NCBI GenBank assembly: GCA_028687545.1
Contig: JAQTZZ010000010.1
Coordinates: 53,817-117,816 of the forward strand
Direction: 5' to 3'
Origin: Candidatus Wallbacteria bacterium
GTDB lineage: Bacteria; Muiribacteriota; JAQTZZ01
DNA length: 64,000 nucleotides
The notes under the pieces are model-generated. The model saw nothing but the letters and a program-made list of their open reading frames with translations, was not told the origin of the DNA and searched no databases. Position numbers and translations under genes: made by a program. How positions within the stretch are numbered: the stretch's first letter is position 1; each line of letters begins with the position of its first letter. Shown here piece by piece: positions 25,824-34,631 of this stretch.

Positions 25824-27200
25824 ATGGCTAAATCGATAGAAGAAATTAATGATAAGATCGCCAAGAAAACAGTCAAGGTGCTTACAGCAGAAGAAATGAC
25901 CAGACTGGTCGCGGAAACCGGACCTGAAAAAGCTGCCGCGCAGGTCGATGTCGTCACTACAGGAACTTTCGGCGCCATGTGCTCGTCGGGGATGTGGTTC
26001 AATACCGGCCATTCAGACCCGCCGATCAAAATGACCAAAGTCTGGCTGAATGATGTCGAAGCCTATACCGGCCTAGCTGCCGTTGACGGCTATATCGGAG
26101 CAACTCAGATGTCTGAGACGAGAGGAATGAAATATGGCGGAGCGCATGTCATAGAAGACCTGATTAACGGAAAACCGGTCATTCTGCGGGCAGTGGCCTA
26201 TGGAACAGACTGCTATCCCCGCAAGGAAATCGTGACTGAAATCACCCTGGCAGACCTGAATCAGGCCCTGATGTTCAATCCCCGCAACGCCTATCAGCGT
26301 TACAACGCTGCCGCCAACACAGGTGCCAAAACTCTCTATACTTACATGGGTAAACTTTTACCCAGTGTTCAAAACGCAACCTATTCCGGTGCAGGCGAAC
26401 TTTCTCCCATCAACAATGACCCTGATTTCAGGACTATCGGCATCGGCACGCGTATTTTTCTCAACGGAGCCCGCGGACACATAGTAGGCAGCGGTACTCA
26501 GCATAACCCTGATACCGGATTTTCCACCCTGATGGTGCAGGGTAATGTCAAGGAGATGCTTACGGAATACGTAAGGGCAGCCGTATTCAAGAATTACGGC
26601 TGCACGCTGTATGTCGGCATCGGTGTGCCGATTCCGGTGCTCGACGCAGATATCGCCAAACGGACAGGCATTGCCAACCGCGACCTCACGGTGGATGTGC
26701 TCGACTACAGCAAGCCAACCAGGAATCGACCGGCGCTTGGAAAAGTGACCTATGAAGAACTCAAGTCAGGCAATGTGATTATAGACGGAAAAAAGGTGCG
26801 TACTGCTCCGATTTCCAGCTATGCCAAGGCAAAGAAGATCGCAGGCACTCTGAAGCAATGGATCGAGAAAGGCGAATTTCTGCTCAGTCAGACCTCGGAA
26901 CGCCTGTCAAAGAAAAGCGTTTACAAGCCTATGATCCAGCAGGAACCGGCAGGGTTTTCAAGTCCCAGGACAATCGACATCACCGGGGCTCTGAAGGACA
27001 AAGTGTCTAAAGACAACAGGCTCTGCGTAGAATGCGGGCTCTGCATCGGAGTTTGCAGCAATGGAGCTTACACCCGTGATCCGGACTGGCACATCCATCT
27101 TGACTCCTCTCGCTGTGTTTCCTGCGGCCAGTGCCGCGATATCTGCCCTTTCGACGCGATTGCCTTGAAGGAGGGAGAGGTATGCGTGAAGAACTGTTGA
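25824..27200 (+). CDS. Homocysteine biosynthesis protein (DUF39) with ferredoxin tail
   Basis: A 458-residue HcyBio/DUF39 protein. This family takes part in making homocysteine from aspartate semialdehyde and a sulfur donor. The N-terminal body shows VDVVTTGTFGAMCSSGMWFN with the probable active Cys. The C-terminus (from about 395) carries two 4Fe-4S motifs, CVECGLCIGVC and CVSCGQCRDIC, here fused rather than a separate ferredoxin. The ATG at 25824 is preferred to 25818 because GGAGG is 9 bases away instead of 3. It is the first gene of the operon with UPF0280 and aspartokinase. Confidence 0.87.
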   Translation: MAKSIEEINDKIAKKTVKVLTAEEMTRLVAETGPEKAAAQVDVVTTGTFGAMCSSGMWFNTGHSDPPIKMTKVWLNDVEAYTGLAAVDGYIGATQMSETRGMKYGGAHVIEDLINGKPVILRAVAYGTDCYPRKEIVTEITLADLNQALMFNPRNAYQRYNAAANTGAKTLYTYMGKLLPSVQNATYSGAGELSPINNDPDFRTIGIGTRIFLNGARGHIVGSGTQHNPDTGFSTLMVQGNVKEMLTEYVRAAVFKNYGCTLYVGIGVPIPVLDADIAKRTGIANRDLTVDVLDYSKPTRNRPALGKVTYEELKSGNVIIDGKKVRTAPISSYAKAKKIAGTLKQWIEKGEFLLSQTSERLSKKSVYKPMIQQEPAGFSSPRTIDITGALKDKVSKDNRLCVECGLCIGVCSNGAYTRDPDWHIHLDSSRCVSCGQCRDICPFDAIALKEGEVCVKNC

Positions 27201-27898
27201 AAATCTATGAAACCATTGCCCGGGTTACTGCCGAGGAAGAACGCTTTATCCGCATCGCTGAAGCGGAGATTATTCTCAGGCGGAATGAATTGACCGCCTA
27301 TATTTCCCAGGACCCGTATTTTCGCACCACACTTATGAGTCATTCAGTGAGTGAAAACGCTCCGGAGATAATCAAACGCATGACAAAAGCTACTGCCGGA
27401 TTCGGCATCGGCCCGATGGCTGCAGTGGCAGGTGCGATTGCGGAATACGCGGTGCGAGCTATGGCTGCAGCCGGTTCACGCTATGCTATCGTGGACAATG
27501 GGGGAGACATCGCCATGCTCATCGACAGGCCGGTCACAGTCGGAATTTTCACCGGTGCGGCCGGAGTGCGGTCGTTCGGCCTGCGCTTTGAACCCAGGCC
27601 CGGCCTGATCGGTATCTGTACCTCTTCGGGCAGGATCGGCCATTCGCTCAGTTTCGGTTGCACTGATGCGGCAACCGTTATTTCCGGTGATACAATCCTG
27701 GCTGATGCCGCAGCCACTGCATTGGGCAATGCAATCAAGACAAAGGAGCCCGCGTCGATGAAGCAGGCGATTGACAGCATGCTGGTCGAAGGAATCGAAG
27801 GAATGATCGCAGTGGTGGACGACTTAGCAGCATTTGGAGGCATTGTTCCAGCCATAGTGCCTGTTAAACTACCTCTGGAAAAAATTGCAGCCGCCTGA
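27182..27898 (+). CDS. UPF0280 family protein, homocysteine synthesis partner
   Basis: A 238-residue UPF0280 (COG2122-like) protein with an ApbE-related fold. The segments GPMAAVAGAIAEYAV, VDNGGDIAM and GRIGHSLSFGCTDAATVI are characteristic. Members accompany DUF39 proteins in methanogens and some bacteria and are implicated in sulfur transfer for homocysteine formation. The ATG at 27182 lies inside the end of the preceding gene (19-base overlap) and has GGAGGGAGAGG in front. A longer frame would extend further into that gene and is rejected. Translational coupling fits a complex of the two products. Confidence 0.85.
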   Translation: MREELLKIYETIARVTAEEERFIRIAEAEIILRRNELTAYISQDPYFRTTLMSHSVSENAPEIIKRMTKATAGFGIGPMAAVAGAIAEYAVRAMAAAGSRYAIVDNGGDIAMLIDRPVTVGIFTGAAGVRSFGLRFEPRPGLIGICTSSGRIGHSLSFGCTDAATVISGDTILADAAATALGNAIKTKEPASMKQAIDSMLVEGIEGMIAVVDDLAAFGGIVPAIVPVKLPLEKIAAA

Positions 27899-27968
27899 TC
27901 AGAGAAAACCGCTTACACGAACTAAACAGTACCGGCCTGAAAATGCGTGGCTGGAAAGGAGAAAAAAT

Positions 27969-29339
27969 ATGAAAGTCATGAAATTCGGAGGCGGCTGCCT
28001 AAAAGATGCCGCTGATTTTATCCGGACTGCTGATATTATCAGAAATGACACTGACGAGACCATTGTCGTAGTATCGGCTGTGTCCGGAGTGACCGATCTG
28101 CTTCTCTCAGGAATTCAGACAGCCCTCGACTCGGAACACAATGTTCCGGGACTCCTCTCGAACCTGCTTTCAGTTCATGAGAACATAGTCAAATCATGCA
28201 TCCGCAAACCCAAAGAACGCCTCCAAGTGATGAAAGCCATTGAACAACGGATTGACAATCTTAAGAGACAATTTTTCGGTGCAGCTTATTCCGGTGAGAT
28301 CAGCGCTGCGCTCAAAGCCGTGATTTTAAGTTACGGAGAAAGGTTTTCCGCTTTGATTCTGTCCGGCGTTTTGAACGACATCGGCTTGGATGCTGAGGCC
28401 ATGGAAGCCGACAAAATAGGGATGATCACAGATGAGTCCTGTGAAAATGCCACAATGATTCCGGAACTGGTCAGAAAGGAGATGAGGGAGCAACTGATCC
28501 AGGCAGTCGGCTGCGGAAGAATATCGGTTGTGACCGGCTTTTTCGGCCGATCTGAAACCGGAAAGGTGACGACTTTCGGCCGCAACGGATCTGATTATTC
28601 CGCAGCAGTCGTTGCTTATGCCGTTAACGCGGATTCCCTGGAGATCTGGAAGGATGTGGATGGCTTCATGACCGCAGACCCGAAGATGGTGAAGAATGCC
28701 GGTCGCATCGACCGGCTGTCTTACTACGAAGCAGCGGAACTTTCGTATTTCGGAGCCAAAATCCTGCATCCCCGTACTGTGGAACCGCTGGTGGAGCTTG
28801 GAACGCCCCTGTACATCAAAAATGTCGGTAAACCGGACAGCAACGGTACCTTAATAGGCGCGCCCGGTTATACAAGGGAGGATATAATCAAAAGCGTTAC
28901 CTGCAGCCGCAAGATGGCTGTATTGCGCATCCAGGGACCCGGCATCGGGTTCAAACCAGGCATCATCAGCGAAATCGGCCGCCTGATCGCAGGCGCAGGG
29001 ATCAACATCTATTCGGTCATCACTTCTCAAACCTGTATCAATCTGCTTGTTGACAAGGGAGACTCGAGTAAGGGAATCGAAGTTCTGTCCCCTCTTTGCG
29101 GGGGGGTGATTGAGAAAATCGACCTGCAGGACAGGATCGCCTTGATCGGAGCCGTGGGAGAAGGCCTGATCCACACACCTGGTCTGGCTGCGCGCATGTT
29201 CACAGTTGTGGCCAGGGAACACGTCAATATTCAGATGATCTCGGCTGGTGCATCAGACATTGCCTACTACTTCATTGTGGACGAGGAAGACGTAGAAAAG
29301 GCAATCATTGCCATACATGGAGAATTCTTTTGCGTATGA
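27969..29339 (+). CDS. Aspartokinase
   Basis: A 456-residue aspartate kinase, which phosphorylates aspartate to start the pathway to aspartate semialdehyde, the precursor of homocysteine, threonine and lysine. Motifs are KFGGGCLKD at the start (the third Gly replaces the usual Thr/Ser), ERFSALILSG, TTFGRNGSDYSAA and VDGFMTADP. Two C-terminal ACT domains follow (residues about 310-456), which suggests feedback control. The start has GGAAAGGAG before it. A 70-base gap separates it from UPF0280. Its place here indicates that the operon supplies its own aspartate semialdehyde branch. Confidence 0.92.
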   Translation: MKVMKFGGGCLKDAADFIRTADIIRNDTDETIVVVSAVSGVTDLLLSGIQTALDSEHNVPGLLSNLLSVHENIVKSCIRKPKERLQVMKAIEQRIDNLKRQFFGAAYSGEISAALKAVILSYGERFSALILSGVLNDIGLDAEAMEADKIGMITDESCENATMIPELVRKEMREQLIQAVGCGRISVVTGFFGRSETGKVTTFGRNGSDYSAAVVAYAVNADSLEIWKDVDGFMTADPKMVKNAGRIDRLSYYEAAELSYFGAKILHPRTVEPLVELGTPLYIKNVGKPDSNGTLIGAPGYTREDIIKSVTCSRKMAVLRIQGPGIGFKPGIISEIGRLIAGAGINIYSVITSQTCINLLVDKGDSSKGIEVLSPLCGGVIEKIDLQDRIALIGAVGEGLIHTPGLAARMFTVVAREHVNIQMISAGASDIAYYFIVDEEDVEKAIIAIHGEFFCV

Positions 29340-29434
29340 AACCGTTTTCAGGATTTGTAAGGCTCGCTTGATTTAGCTTTTTTTCAGCCGCCCGAAATTG
29401 AAATTCTGAAATCCGGAGTTTAACATTCATTCAT

Positions 29435-29648
29435 ATGAACAAGAAGTTTCATAATGTAACAAGGGACGGTATTATCGGTCTGCTTGCCGGCAAATCGGCC
29501 CTGACCGGGTGCGGTAAGATCGTGGTTTTTTCAGGACCAAGGCCGAAAACAGGTGCTAAAATCACGTCCGATGTTTTCACATATGTTTTGCCGGGTCTGG
29601 CTGAGCCCGAGACCAGAATGATGATTGACTCAATCTTCGAGTTTCAAT
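29435..29648 (+). pseudogene. Fragment of a STAND ATPase gene
   Basis: MNKKFHNVTRDGIIGLLAGK matches the N-terminus of the STAND proteins at 5879 and 48603. The frame then skips Walker A and B and continues with KIVVFSGPRPKTGAKITSDV, TYVLPGLAEPETRMMIDSIF and EFQ, matching their residues 130-185. The fragment ends at EFQ, where a piece of another gene begins. A third, dead member of the STAND-TPR family. Confidence 0.78.
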
Positions 29649-29694
29649 GCCTTACTCAGCGGGTTTTCGAAATGATCCAGCTTTTCCCAGTTAT
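29649..29694 (-). pseudogene. 46-base fragment of the VOC gene
   Basis: Matches 13701-13746, the last codons of the VOC gene, with two differences. It is joined directly to the STAND fragment. From 29695 to 29766 I see nothing. Confidence 0.7.
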
Positions 29695-29766
29695 ACAGTA
29701 TTTATTCTGAATGAAAAAAAGCTAAATACTTCAAATCTTGTCACAATATCAATCGCGGTCAGATAC

Positions 29767-31380
29767 TTACTGGCCGAAGCTTTTCAGCGCCTTGTTGAGA
29801 ACAGTGTCTGTCCCCTGCAGGTAGTCGCTCTCGCTCTGCACCGCATAAATATCAGGCTTCAGGGACAGGTCGCTGTCGTAGGCCGGAGTGTCCACATTGA
29901 TCCAGATCCTGTAAGGAATCGAGGTCTGGATGTCGGCAAACTCCAGGTTGTGCTTGAAGCCCTTTTCAGTGGAATTGTTGTTCCCGCCGGTATTGCTGCC
30001 TATTATCGTGCCGAGTTTCATCGCCGAAAAGCAGACCGCGCAGTCAAATGCAGTGGAAAAAGTCTTCCTGCCGACCAGCAGCCTGACTTCACCGGTGAAC
30101 ATCTTTTCAGCTGTGGGAGTATACGCCTCATGGGTATAGCGGCGTGACTCTCCGATAGCCAGGTCGTCGTCGAACTTGATCCCGTCATCCCTGGCTTCCT
30201 TGGAGCAGCGGTCCAGGTTAGCCTCCCAGAATTTGAAATTCCGGTCAGAAATCCTGCTCAGCAGATGCACAAGTCCGTCCGTGTGGCCACCGCCGTTTTG
30301 CCGCAGGTCTATCACCAGTTTATGAATGCCCGCGGTCCGGATCTCACTGAAGCATTTGTCTACAGATTCCTTGAACCATGGCTCTTTCCAGAATCCCATA
30401 AGTTTGAGCACTGCCACATCTCCGATCCGAGTCATCTCAACCGGTTTGCCGGAAAAAAGCTGGGTCTGGGGGTAATGCAGCACATCCTGATACGTCACTC
30501 CTTTCAGGGTGATTTCCTCCTCCCTGGAAAGCGCCCGTAGCTTCAGCCTGGCCTGCTCTGTGCTGCCAAAGGCCAGGTAATAGAAGAACTGGAAGTTGTC
30601 GGCAATCTCGTCCATCTTGTTCTGGACAGTGTCGCCGCTTGCCATTGGAACCAGTTCTTCAAGTATGGATTCGATCTTGACTCCGTTGATTTCCAGGATT
30701 TTGGCCTTTTTGTCAGAGTAATGCCCGGGCTTCATATATACTCCGCTTTCCATGATTTCCACATGCAGGGGCAGAAATCTGTCGTTCCCGAGCAGCAGAC
30801 CGGCTGAAAAAGCGTCGGAAAGCTGTGTGGTCATGGCTCCGGCGTGGCCGTCATTGAGAAGGGAAAAGAAGCAGGCCAGCTTCCTGACAAGAGAGCGCAG
30901 GTCTAGATTCTCTTTCTTGGAAAGGTCTGTCTGCATGAATGCGGTCAGATACTTTTTTGCAGCCTTGTAGTCCTGGCCGTCGTATTTCACGTAGCCGTTG
31001 TCCATGGCCTTCAGCAGCCCAGTCAACTGATCAGAGGCTTTTTTAGTGGAGACGGTGTATGTTTCCCTGACTATGCCGAGATTGAACGACATGTCGTCCG
31101 AAAAAGTGGCATTCACTTCCCTGGTTTTGCCGTAGGACAGCATTATGAATTTTTCCGGTCCGCTTTCCTTGAATGCGCCGTTGGCAGCCTCGATGAGTTT
31201 GCTCGAATCCTGGTATCCTGTCACTTTTGTGCCGTTAATATCCAGGAAAACATCTCCAGGGATCAGCAGATTGTCCGGGACCCCGGACGTTGAGGAAATC
31301 ATCATGTAGTAATCGCCCTCAGCCGCCTGGATAGAAAGAAAAGCAACCGCGCAGAGCATGATAATGAAATACTTTTTCAT
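29767..31380 (-). CDS. Exported S41-like peptidase
   Basis: A 537-residue exported protein of the tail-specific protease (S41) type. A signal peptide ends near residue 20 (MKKYFIIMLCAVAFLSIQAA). A PDZ-like region follows (LLIPGDVFLDINGTKVTGY). The C-terminal catalytic domain shows KLVIDLRQNGGG and LLVGRKTFSTAFD, where the Ser after Phe takes the place of the usual nucleophile. The helix with the usual Lys is not obvious, so activity is likely but not certain. The start at 31380 is chosen for the GGAGG 4-5 bases upstream and the signal peptide. A processing or envelope role is expected. Confidence 0.8.
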   Translation of the reverse strand: MKKYFIIMLCAVAFLSIQAAEGDYYMMISSTSGVPDNLLIPGDVFLDINGTKVTGYQDSSKLIEAANGAFKESGPEKFIMLSYGKTREVNATFSDDMSFNLGIVRETYTVSTKKASDQLTGLLKAMDNGYVKYDGQDYKAAKKYLTAFMQTDLSKKENLDLRSLVRKLACFFSLLNDGHAGAMTTQLSDAFSAGLLLGNDRFLPLHVEIMESGVYMKPGHYSDKKAKILEINGVKIESILEELVPMASGDTVQNKMDEIADNFQFFYYLAFGSTEQARLKLRALSREEEITLKGVTYQDVLHYPQTQLFSGKPVEMTRIGDVAVLKLMGFWKEPWFKESVDKCFSEIRTAGIHKLVIDLRQNGGGHTDGLVHLLSRISDRNFKFWEANLDRCSKEARDDGIKFDDDLAIGESRRYTHEAYTPTAEKMFTGEVRLLVGRKTFSTAFDCAVCFSAMKLGTIIGSNTGGNNNSTEKGFKHNLEFADIQTSIPYRIWINVDTPAYDSDLSLKPDIYAVQSESDYLQGTDTVLNKALKSFGQ

Positions 31381-31477
31381 GCAGCCTCCGATTATTTTCA
31401 TTTTAGTCCTCTAAGTATGATTATGCTCAGAAACGAATGAAATTGAAATACTAATTTGACGAGTCCATCGGACAACA

Positions 31478-31924
31478 TCAGTGTTCCTGTTTTCCAACAC
31501 TATACGCTTCTTTAAACCATTCTCTAAGTTCCGTGTCAAAGTCTTCCAGACGTTCGATTCTGAAGTGATGTACGTGATTTCTAGGGGATACTGTTTCAAT
31601 TTTTCTGAAGCGTGACTTTTCAAGTCGTCTTGCAAGGACCACATGAGCATCCAAACACCCATTAGAAAGCTTATTTGCCGCAGCAAAAATCATTCTCACC
31701 TGAAAACCAACTCTTGTTTTGGCCGGTGCAAGAAGTATGGGACCAATTGATTCCAGTTCTTTAACGAAGGTTCTGTATAAGGCAACCTCGTGGGCGGAGC
31801 GTCCCTTGAGAAAGTCTTCTTCAGAAGCCTTAACGCAAGAATGCGACTGATCACAGTTGGCAAAATGCCTATTACATTTGGGACATTTCCAAAGAGGCTT
31901 TTCTTTAATAGTTTTATTTCCCAT
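31478..31924 (-). CDS. DUF5655-type protein with a zinc-ribbon-like start
   Basis: A 148-residue cytoplasmic protein. It begins with a Cys/His cluster (WKCPKCNRHFANCDQSHSC), followed by a DUF5655-like domain: KTRVGFQVRMIFAAANKL, VVLARRLEKSRFRKIETVSP, RNHVHHFRI and a C-terminal WFKEAY.VGKQEH. The function of the family is not known. The arrangement of basic residues would suit nucleic-acid contact, but that is inference. It is followed on the minus strand by nothing for 77 bases and preceded by DUF3795 after 28 bases. Confidence 0.75.
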   Translation of the reverse strand: MGNKTIKEKPLWKCPKCNRHFANCDQSHSCVKASEEDFLKGRSAHEVALYRTFVKELESIGPILLAPAKTRVGFQVRMIFAAANKLSNGCLDAHVVLARRLEKSRFRKIETVSPRNHVHHFRIERLEDFDTELREWFKEAYSVGKQEH

Positions 31925-31952
31925 TTTGCCCTCCTGTATTGATCCCTTTGTT

Positions 31953-32267
31953 TCAACCTGGGGAAGTTCCGGCTCTTTTTCTCAGGATGGTCAAACGTTC
32001 GTTCAGGGATTTCTGGAATTCCTCATCAGACAGCGAAGGATCTCGCAATTTCAAAAAGGTCTCGCAGGGCAGCTGTGAACACAGACCGCAATGTTCCAGG
32101 AGCCTTTCATTCGTGCAGCAATAATAGATCGGGCATCTTGAATTCTCCACATATGAACTCCAATAAGGCTTGCCTTCAGTCTGCCTGCACCCGGCGCAAT
32201 CTTTCCTGAAATGCGAACAGCCTCCACAGGTATAGCCGCATGGAGGCGCGGTATTTACGTCAAACAT
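31953..32267 (-). CDS. Cysteine-rich DUF3795 protein, copy 2
   Basis: A 104-residue DUF3795 protein, paralog of 13227-13532. Cysteine groups are CGYTCGGCSHFRKDCAGCRQ, CPIYYCC and CGLCSQLPC. It overlaps the end of the TfoX-like gene by 8 bases and is therefore co-translated with it. This copy keeps the complete TfoX neighbour that is destroyed at the other locus, so it is the better model of the original arrangement. Biochemical role unknown. Confidence 0.8.
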   Translation of the reverse strand: MFDVNTAPPCGYTCGGCSHFRKDCAGCRQTEGKPYWSSYVENSRCPIYYCCTNERLLEHCGLCSQLPCETFLKLRDPSLSDEEFQKSLNERLTILRKRAGTSPG

Positions 32268-32613
32268 TTCCCCTCCTTCGTGAAACTTTGGTTTTGTTGT
32301 TTTTTTCGGCCGGCTCAGGAAGCTCCTCCGCCGTAAGCCTGATCAGTTCGCTGATCCATTCACGGTCTTCAAACCTGTCTTCGATCAGAAAATAAGGCTT
32401 CGCACCTGGATACCTTTCACCCTCGGTCACTTCGCCGATAAAGGCTCTTCCACTTTCCGTCGGCTTGATGAACAGCCGGTCATCACAAACCATGGCAACC
32501 AGTTTGCCGCCACAGTAAATTCCATACTCGCCGAACATCTTTTTGTATGTGATCACGCCTGCACTTTCCATCTGCTCCACTATGAATTCAACAAAATCTT
32601 TTCCTGACGCCAT
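32260..32613 (-). CDS. TfoX N-terminal-domain protein
   Basis: A 117-residue stand-alone TfoX N-terminal domain: MFGEYGIYCGGKLVAMVCDD and RLFIKPTESGRAFI, then PYFLIEDRFEDREWISELIR. In gamma-proteobacteria the domain is part of the competence regulator TfoX/Sxy; stand-alone versions elsewhere have no established role. The ATG at 32613 follows GGAAAGGAGAGAAA. The DUF3795 gene begins inside its last codons. The promoter is probably the minus-strand recurrent element at 32646-32690. Broken pieces of a paralog flank the VOC gene at 13545-14194, and a small piece lies at 25371. Confidence 0.83.
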   Translation of the reverse strand: MASGKDFVEFIVEQMESAGVITYKKMFGEYGIYCGGKLVAMVCDDRLFIKPTESGRAFIGEVTEGERYPGAKPYFLIEDRFEDREWISELIRLTAEELPEPAEKNNKTKVSRRRGNV

Positions 32614-32645
32614 TTTCTCTCCTTTCCGCACCTTGTATAGTGATT

Positions 32646-32690
32646 ATTTTACAGCATTTGTCCGGAATAAAAAGCAGAAAAGCATATCAA
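32646..32690 (-). promoter_or_regulatory. Recurrent promoter-like element (TfoX side)
   Basis: Minus strand: TTGATATG (32690-32683), 17 bases, CCGG (32665-32662), 10 bases, TAAAAT (32651-32646). It is back to back with the element at 32723. Confidence 0.6.
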
Positions 32691-32722
32691 AACACATCAG
32701 AAAGAGGCTGGATAGATGCGCT

Positions 32723-32767
32723 TTGAGGTATTTTTATGCTGAGAAAACCGGATTCCCGTGATACAAT
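32723..32767 (+). promoter_or_regulatory. Recurrent promoter-like element (ClbS side)
   Basis: TTGAGGTA, 17 bases, CCGG, 10 bases, TACAAT, then the GTG start of the ClbS-like gene only 10 bases later. The spacing implies a very short or absent leader. Confidence 0.6.
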
Positions 32768-32776
32768 TTGTAAGTT

Positions 32777-33364
32777 GTGAAGAAAATTTATGATGATAAA
32801 ATCATGGAAGTGAACCTAAAATCCGGGTCTGATTTTTTTGTAGCCGGAGAAACTTTCAAAGCCCCATTGAGCAGAGAAATCCAAAAGGAATACAATAACC
32901 TAATCCGTCAGGCAGCGGGCCTTTCTACTGAACAGAGGACCAGAAAGGAAATCAGTGGAACAGGCGGACTGGTCAGTCCGGCTGATCTCATCGCCTACCA
33001 GATCGGATGGGGAAAATTGGTCATCGGCTGGTATGAAGCAGGAATCAAAGGAATCATGCCCGACATGCCGGGGGATGGTTTTAATACCTGGAATTACACA
33101 GGACTGGCACTGCATTTTTATGAAAAATATCAATTCCACAGCCAAGACGAACAGTATCAGGAATTTTTCAGCATAGTACAGCGTTTGATCCGAATCGTGG
33201 AAGCTGAGCACGGGATCGGCAACCTCGAAAAACCTGGAGTGTGGGAATGGTGCAGACTCAAGTCCGGCAAATACTGGCCCCTGAGCAAGTGGATTCGGGT
33301 AAACACTGTGTCACCTTACAAAAAAGCTGCGGGTATGATAAAAAAAACTAGAGGATTCAAATAG
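32777..33364 (+). CDS. ClbS/DfsB-like four-helix protein
   Basis: A 195-residue protein of the ClbS/DfsB (DUF1706) family. Typical segments are SPADLIAYQIGWGKLVIGWY, NYTGLALHFYEKY, and a C-terminal WPLSKWIRVNTVSPYKKA. ClbS protects colibactin producers by inactivating the genotoxin's warhead; distant homologues may handle other small electrophiles. A protective role here is only an inference. The start is GTG at 32777, with an in-frame ATG at 32804 as an alternative. The arginase-fold gene follows after 10 bases. A copy reduced to its tail lies at 3919 before the other arginase gene. Confidence 0.8.
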   Translation: MKKIYDDKIMEVNLKSGSDFFVAGETFKAPLSREIQKEYNNLIRQAAGLSTEQRTRKEISGTGGLVSPADLIAYQIGWGKLVIGWYEAGIKGIMPDMPGDGFNTWNYTGLALHFYEKYQFHSQDEQYQEFFSIVQRLIRIVEAEHGIGNLEKPGVWEWCRLKSGKYWPLSKWIRVNTVSPYKKAAGMIKKTRGFK

Positions 33365-33374
33365 GGAGCAAGCG

Positions 33375-34214
33375 ATGAAGTACATTTTGGGAATTCCTTC
33401 AGCCTGGGGATCATTTTTCAATGGACCTGAAGCGAGCCCTGCGGCGATCCGCGAAGCCGGACTTTCCGATGCATTCAAATCAAGAGGCGTGGAATTCGAG
33501 GATCTTGGCGATCTGCAGCTTCCTCCATTGATGTCCAGGCACAGCGTACCACCCATCAGGCATTACCCGTCCCCCAGGATTGTCTGGGAATTGACCTTGA
33601 AGGAGCTAGAGCCTGTGATCAGGAAAAGCGACCGGGTATTGCTGCTCGGCGGAGACTGCAGCATAGTAATCGGTTCCATGAAAGCCATGAATACTGTCTA
33701 TGGAAATTCAGCATATCTTCTCTATCTCGACGGACACATGGATTGCGAGATTCCTGTGGCAGATAAATGCGCAGGCGCGGCAGGCTTCGGCCTCTATCTG
33801 CTCACGGAGCCAAATCCATTCTGGCCTTCTCCGACCATCACTGAACAGCAGCTGATGATTATGGGAGTGCATGTCATGCCGACTGACTGCAAAAAAGTTC
33901 TGCCTCATTTAAGCCTTGCACAGATGCGCAAAACAGGTATCCGCGTCTCTGCCTTGAAGATTCTCTCTGCAATCGGGGCAGGCATGAAAATATTGGTGCA
34001 TCTGGACGTGGATGTAATGAATCAGGAAACCATGCCTGCAGCTTATTCTCCAGGTAATGAAGGGCTGACACTTGATGAAATGCAGGAACTGCTGTCAGTT
34101 GTCATGCAGGATCAGCGGGTGAAACTGCTTGAAGTGACTGAATTCGATCCTCAGAAAGATCCTGCAGGCAAATCAGGAGCAGATATAGTAAAGCTGCTCG
34201 CAGGAGCGCTCTGA
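33375..34214 (+). CDS. Arginase/ureohydrolase-fold protein, copy 2
   Basis: A 279-residue paralog of 4033-4875 with the same altered ligand motifs: GGDCS with Cys at 95 instead of His, DGHMD at 119-123, and LDVDV at 210-214. The C-terminus ends in KLLAGAL, probably the original end of the protein. The GGAGCAAGCG leader is shared with copy 1. It is coupled to the ClbS-like gene 10 bases upstream, which suggests a joint detoxification or small-molecule role. Since both copies preserve the Cys, it is likely a real property of the subfamily rather than decay. Confidence 0.82.
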   Translation: MKYILGIPSAWGSFFNGPEASPAAIREAGLSDAFKSRGVEFEDLGDLQLPPLMSRHSVPPIRHYPSPRIVWELTLKELEPVIRKSDRVLLLGGDCSIVIGSMKAMNTVYGNSAYLLYLDGHMDCEIPVADKCAGAAGFGLYLLTEPNPFWPSPTITEQQLMIMGVHVMPTDCKKVLPHLSLAQMRKTGIRVSALKILSAIGAGMKILVHLDVDVMNQETMPAAYSPGNEGLTLDEMQELLSVVMQDQRVKLLEVTEFDPQKDPAGKSGADIVKLLAGAL

Positions 34215-34403
34215 TTCAAAGTCAGGGATTTTGTTCGGAATGCAGCTTCAGTTCAGGAGCGGACTGGTTGGAGAATTCCTCCAGACTGAGCAAACCTTTC
34301 CATCAAGTTGCAGAAACTCATAGGAATACCATTTTGAAATAAATGCTTTCTTTGTCCAACTATGTTATACTTAATGTAACAACAACATGTATACGGAGAA
34401 TTC

Positions 34404-34631
34404 ATGATCAAGCATCTGTTCAAGCATGGGAATAGTCTGGCTCTGCTGATAGACAAGAGCATACTCGAACTTCTGGGAGCTGACGAGAAAACAGAGTTCC
34501 ATCTTACCACTGACGGAAGATCACTCGTGATTTCTCCGATTTCAGACCCGGACCGACCTGAAAAATTGAAGAAAACTAAGCAAAAGGGCAAGCGCAAGTA
34601 CTCCAGGATGTTGAAAAAACTCGCGGAATGA
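34404..34631 (+). CDS. AbrB/MazE-type antitoxin of the Doc toxin
   Basis: A 75-residue protein with a SpoVT/AbrB-type swapped-hairpin start (KHGNSLALLIDKSILELLGA, then FHLTTDGRSLVI) and a basic tail expected to wrap the toxin. It overlaps the Doc gene by 4 bases (ATGA), giving the usual antitoxin-first order. GGAG lies before the ATG. An extended -10 (TGTTATACT) at 34363-34371 and the short inverted repeat GTTA...TAAC at 34364-34380 may be the promoter and operator. The classical Doc partner is Phd; an AbrB-type partner is also known. Confidence 0.82.
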   Translation: MIKHLFKHGNSLALLIDKSILELLGADEKTEFHLTTDGRSLVISPISDPDRPEKLKKTKQKGKRKYSRMLKKLAE

